DNA of 64,000 nucleotides from Paenibacillus phyllosphaerae (GTDB lineage Bacteria > Bacillota > Bacilli > Paenibacillales > Paenibacillaceae): the NCBI RefSeq assembly GCF_014192105.1, contig NZ_JACHXK010000001.1:558001-622000 (forward strand), written 5' to 3'. Position 1 is the first letter of the stretch. Each line of letters opens with the position of its first letter. The notes under the pieces were generated by a model. It did not search any database, was not told where the DNA came from, and saw nothing but the letters and a program-made list of their open reading frames with translations. The translations under genes and the position numbers were made by a program. Positions 61,262 to 64,000 of this stretch are shown here, in pieces.

Positions 61262-61792
61262 TTAGTAGGCGGTCACGCCAAGACGGTTGATCGTCTCTTC
61301 AATAAAGTACGGCTCGTCCTCCGGCGTACGCGACGTAATCCAGTTCTCGTCGACGACGACCGGCTTGTCGATGAATCGTCCGCCTGCATCATTCAATTCC
61401 GCATGAAGCCCCGGATACGCCGTAATGTTGCGCCCGTGAATCAAGCCGGCTTTCTGGAGCAGGAGCGGCCCGTGGCAGATCGCGGCGATCGTCTTGCCTT
61501 GTTTGTCCATCTCCCGGACGAAGTCAAGCACGCGCTCGTCCTCCATCAGATGAGCCGGCGAATGGCCGCCGGGAATGATCAGCGCTTCGTAATCCGCCGC
61601 GTTCGCTTCATCTATAGCGAGATGGGATACGTATTTGGTGCCGTTCTTGCCGGCAAGCTCCGCCTTCTTCTGCAAGCTGATAATGACCGCATCGTTGCCG
61701 TTTTTCGTTATCGCATCATATGGATTTTTCATTTCGGAATCTTCGAATTCGTTTGCTAGCAGAAAAGCGACCTTTTTAGACTGACTTGTCAT
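61262..61792 (-). CDS. DJ-1/PfpI-family protein
   Basis: A 176-residue glutamine amidotransferase-fold protein. Glu is in LANEFEDSEM near 15, the nucleophile Cys in IAAICHGPLLL near 105, and the following His is present. GGHSPAHLM near 76 is the family's GG[HD]-loop. PfpI/YfkM-type proteins are stress-linked protein or aldehyde-damage enzymes (general stress protein 18 in B. subtilis). ATG 61792 has AAAGGAAG at 9 bases; GTG 61801 is too close to the site. Confidence 0.88.
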   Translation of the reverse strand: MTSQSKKVAFLLANEFEDSEMKNPYDAITKNGNDAVIISLQKKAELAGKNGTKYVSHLAIDEANAADYEALIIPGGHSPAHLMEDERVLDFVREMDKQGKTIAAICHGPLLLQKAGLIHGRNITAYPGLHAELNDAGGRFIDKPVVVDENWITSRTPEDEPYFIEETINRLGVTAY

Positions 61793-62022
61793 TTGGTCCA
61801 CTTCCTTTCGGACTGTTTGAGAAGCAGCTTTTCCTTACCTGTTAGGTAGAATAGGCGCTGCGTATGCTCTATTAACCTCCAAGGCTGTCCTATAAACAAC
61901 CTTCCTTCTTAACTCCCGGGCAAATCCACATTCCATATAAAGGTAATTCATCCATCGTTATCGAATATCTAAGAGTCAGTCTCGCAATGGCTGATCCGAA
62001 CCCAAAAGGGAGTGATGGTTTC

Positions 62023-63255
62023 ATGAGCAAAGACGTTCTTGCCCATAAGTCGCAATGGTTCAGCAGCTATCAAGAAGAGCTGCACGCCGATCCCTACCCG
62101 TTCTATACGGCGCTGCTGAAGGAAGATCCGCTGTTCTACATCGAAGAGCGCGGCATGTGGGTCGCCTCGCGCTACGCCGACATTCAGCAGGTGCTCAAGA
62201 GTCCGCAGTTCATCCGCGAGATCCCGCAGGAGCATCAAGGCGCGCCGTCCCCGGATGTTGCCGATGATTGGAAGCCCATCGGCGAGATGATGCACCACTG
62301 GATGCTGCTCCGCGATCCGCCGGATCATACCCGCCTGCGGGGTCTCGTCAGCCACGGCTTCTCGCCGCGCGCAATGGCCCAGCTCGAACAGCAGCTGCGG
62401 CACATCGCTTCCGACCTCGCCGCCGATTTGGCCGACAGCGATACGCCGGACCTAATCACCTCCTTCGCCTTCCCTTTCCCGGTCATTGTCATCGCGGAGC
62501 TGCTCGGCGTACCGTCCGAAGATCGGGAGCTGTTCAAAGAATGGTCCCATCTGATCGCCAAGCTGCTCGATGTTTCGTATCAGACGCCTGCGTTTATTCA
62601 ACAAGTGCGCGTCACGGTTTTGGAGATGACGGATTATTTCGAGAAGCTGGCCGAGGAACGGAGGCGCAACCCGCAGGAGGATCTGATCAGCAGCATGCTG
62701 AAATCCCAGAACGAGGGCAAACCGATCTCCGATGCGGAGCTGGTCGCCACCTGTATTCTGCTGCTCGTGGCCGGCCACGAAACGACGGTGAATCTGATCG
62801 GCAACGGCATCCAGTCGCTGCTGCTGCATCCCGATCAGCAAGAACTTCTCGTGCGCGAACCTTCGCTTATCCCGTCTGCCGTCGAAGAGATGCTCCGCTA
62901 CGAGCCACCGGTTCAGATGACGGGCAGATTCATTGGAGCGGATGTTGAAGTTAGCGGCCGCTTGCTGCGGAAGGGCCAGCACATCACCGTTCTGCTGGCC
63001 GCGGGCAACCGGGATCCGGAGCAATTCGCCGATCCGAACCGCTTCGACATTCATCGAAGCCCGAACCGGCATCTGTCGTTCGCCGCCGGCGTCCACTTCT
63101 GCCTCGGCGCGCCGCTCGCCCGCATGGAAGGCGAGATCGCCGCATCGACGCTGCTGGCGCACTATCCGGAGATGCGGCTGGCCGCCGGCAAGCCGCAGTA
63201 CAGGCACAATATTTTGTTCCGGGGACTAGAGCGGCTACCGATTCTGACCCTGTAA
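62023..63255 (+). CDS. Cytochrome P450
   Basis: A 410-residue, soluble bacterial P450. The I-helix is LLLVAGHETTVNLIG near residue 245, the ExxR in VEEMLRYEPPVQM near 288, and the heme-Cys loop SFAAGVHFCLGAPLARME near 350. It looks like the CYP107/109-type Bacillus enzymes, whose substrates vary (fatty acids, polyketides, steroids). No redox partner or biosynthetic gene is adjacent, so the substrate is open. ATG 62023 has AAAAGGGAG about 10 bases upstream. Confidence 0.93.
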   Translation: MSKDVLAHKSQWFSSYQEELHADPYPFYTALLKEDPLFYIEERGMWVASRYADIQQVLKSPQFIREIPQEHQGAPSPDVADDWKPIGEMMHHWMLLRDPPDHTRLRGLVSHGFSPRAMAQLEQQLRHIASDLAADLADSDTPDLITSFAFPFPVIVIAELLGVPSEDRELFKEWSHLIAKLLDVSYQTPAFIQQVRVTVLEMTDYFEKLAEERRRNPQEDLISSMLKSQNEGKPISDAELVATCILLLVAGHETTVNLIGNGIQSLLLHPDQQELLVREPSLIPSAVEEMLRYEPPVQMTGRFIGADVEVSGRLLRKGQHITVLLAAGNRDPEQFADPNRFDIHRSPNRHLSFAAGVHFCLGAPLARMEGEIAASTLLAHYPEMRLAAGKPQYRHNILFRGLERLPILTL

Positions 63256-63495
63256 GGAGACAGACGTCCATCGCTAATCCTTCCCCTCTCGCTTCTTAGG
63301 GTTGTCTCACGCATGCCGCCGTAGACCGCGCCTACCGGTTCGTCTGGCAGCCCCGCATTATTTGGCATATTTTTGAAAATATCCGCCATGCTATGAATCT
63401 ATCGGGGAATCTATGATACAATGTTATTTCCTACTAGCCGTCCTGTAACTAAACCAACGCAGATTCGTCTAAAGAACAGGTAGGAGGAGATAACC

Positions 63496-63924
63496 TTGAA
63501 CACAGAGTATTCAACCGCTTCCGCGAGCCCGATGGTGGAACGCAAAGCAAGACGCAGGACCGGCCCGTCGCCGATTATTTTTCTCGCCGTATGGGTCATT
63601 CTGATCGCGACCGGCGTGCTCGGCGCAGTCTGGTACACGGACAAGATCAAGCAGGACATCACAGCTGATGTCGGAGCGCAGACCTCGGCGCAGATCACGG
63701 CTATGCAGCAGGATTATAACAACCGGATCACGCAGCTGGAGACGCAGTACCAAGCGGATCTGACCACGCTCCAGGGCAAGGTCGACGCCTTGAATGAGCT
63801 GCTCCAATTCTCGAAGGACAACATTAGCTCGAAGACGGACAACAGCAACCAGCTGTTCACGCAGCTGAGCGCCGTGCAGAAGCAACTCGATGAGCTGAAG
63901 AAGAATTTGGACGTGCTGAAATGA
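63496..63924 (+). CDS. Single-span membrane protein with coiled coil
   Basis: A 142-residue protein. A basic, short cytoplasmic head (KARRRTG) is followed by one span (about 26-46) and an outer helix of about 90 residues with heptad-like spacing (ITQLETQYQADLTTLQGKVDALNELLQF; SAVQKQLDELKKNL). Function unknown. TTG 63496 has AGGAGG at 8 bases. Its stop overlaps the next gene's start as ATGA, so it is translationally coupled to it. Confidence 0.75.
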   Translation: MNTEYSTASASPMVERKARRRTGPSPIIFLAVWVILIATGVLGAVWYTDKIKQDITADVGAQTSAQITAMQQDYNNRITQLETQYQADLTTLQGKVDALNELLQFSKDNISSKTDNSNQLFTQLSAVQKQLDELKKNLDVLK

Positions 63925-64000
63925 TGATCAGCGTCAAACAAATCAACCGGTTCGGACTGCTCGTCACCGGCCCGTTCTTCGGCATCCTACTATACTTAAT
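63921..64000 (+). CDS. N-terminal fragment of a membrane-anchored protein (3' end outside window)
   Basis: The frame starts ATGATGATCAGC and encodes NRFGLLVTGPFFGILLYL, a basic stretch and a hydrophobic span, up to the window end. Only about 26 residues are visible. It probably forms a unit with the coiled-coil gene. Phosphodiester glycosidase family proteins have a similar start, but that is a guess. Confidence 0.5.
   Translation, partial: MMISVKQINRFGLLVTGPFFGILLYL

Noticed and set aside
62023-63255. Start of a biosynthetic gene cluster around the P450
   Set aside because: Neighbours are DJ-1/PfpI, a coiled-coil membrane protein and an unrelated fragment; no synthase, transferase or redox partner is next to it.

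Overview
The window reads as a chromosomal segment of a spore-forming Bacillota, most like Paenibacillus or a close relative. The signs are the sporulation genes (cwlJ-gerQ, two alpha/beta-type SASP genes with sigma-G-type promoters, a YjcZ-family peptide), B. subtilis-like housekeeping genes (YutI, YuzB, CtaA, CtaB, MntABCD, TrpS with a T-box, PucR regulon), an mqnE-type menaquinone gene, strong AGGAGG ribosome sites with frequent TTG/GTG starts, and a base composition that looks moderately GC-rich by eye. I see no phage, IS element, CRISPR array, rRNA or tRNA gene.

Layout. 1-10.8 kb: end of mqnE, an NDH-2-like dehydrogenase, YuzB, a NifU-type scaffold, an SDR, a HEPN protein, heme A synthase, a thioredoxin-like protein, a lipoprotein, a MurJ/YtgP-type flippase, ThuA, DUF456 and a HAD phosphatase. 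10.8-11.5 kb is non-coding and holds copy A of a hairpin-rich repeat. 11.5-15.4 kb is an mntABCD-type manganese ABC operon with two MntR-like operators on its promoter. 15.4-19.3 kb: a class B PBP, a transglutaminase-like membrane protein and a small membrane protein. 19.7-24.2 kb: MFS transporter, YjcZ peptide, Toprim protein, AEC transporter, SCO1 and heme O synthase. 24.5-32.1 kb: cwlJ-gerQ, a YfhP-like protein, two SASPs, trpS with a tryptophan T-box (and repeat copy B lying between T-box and gene), and a YcgR/YcgQ pair. 32-43 kb: a chemoreceptor without sensor domain, repeat copy C, two esterases (one with a decayed 5' end), a polysaccharide deacetylase, a LysM-3D wall protein behind a c-di-AMP riboswitch, TetR, a beta-propeller lipoprotein and an OmpR/HK two-component pair. 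43-47.7 kb: a small unknown gene with a CcpA site, an HNH protein with three arginine/lysine-rich tracts, AraC and a GH42 beta-galactosidase.

47.8-60.4 kb is a purine-degradation island: a six-gene operon (deaminase, OHCU decarboxylase, HIU hydrolase, allantoinase, allantoate amidohydrolase, ureidoglycine aminotransferase), the regulator PucR, a gamma-glutamyltransferase-like enzyme and a three-gene NMT1/Ssu-type ABC transporter. All four transcription units share a 15-bp palindrome GTYAG-N5-YTRAC at their promoters. I read this as the PucR operator, and it ties the transporter and the GGT to ureide use. No uricase or xanthine dehydrogenase is present in the window. 60.5-64 kb: LysM-CAP protein, DJ-1/PfpI protein, cytochrome P450, a coiled-coil membrane protein and the start of one more gene.

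Most notable: the three-copy modular hairpin repeat, the inferred PucR operator linking four units, the repeat lying inside the trpS leader, and the HNH protein with repeated basic tracts.
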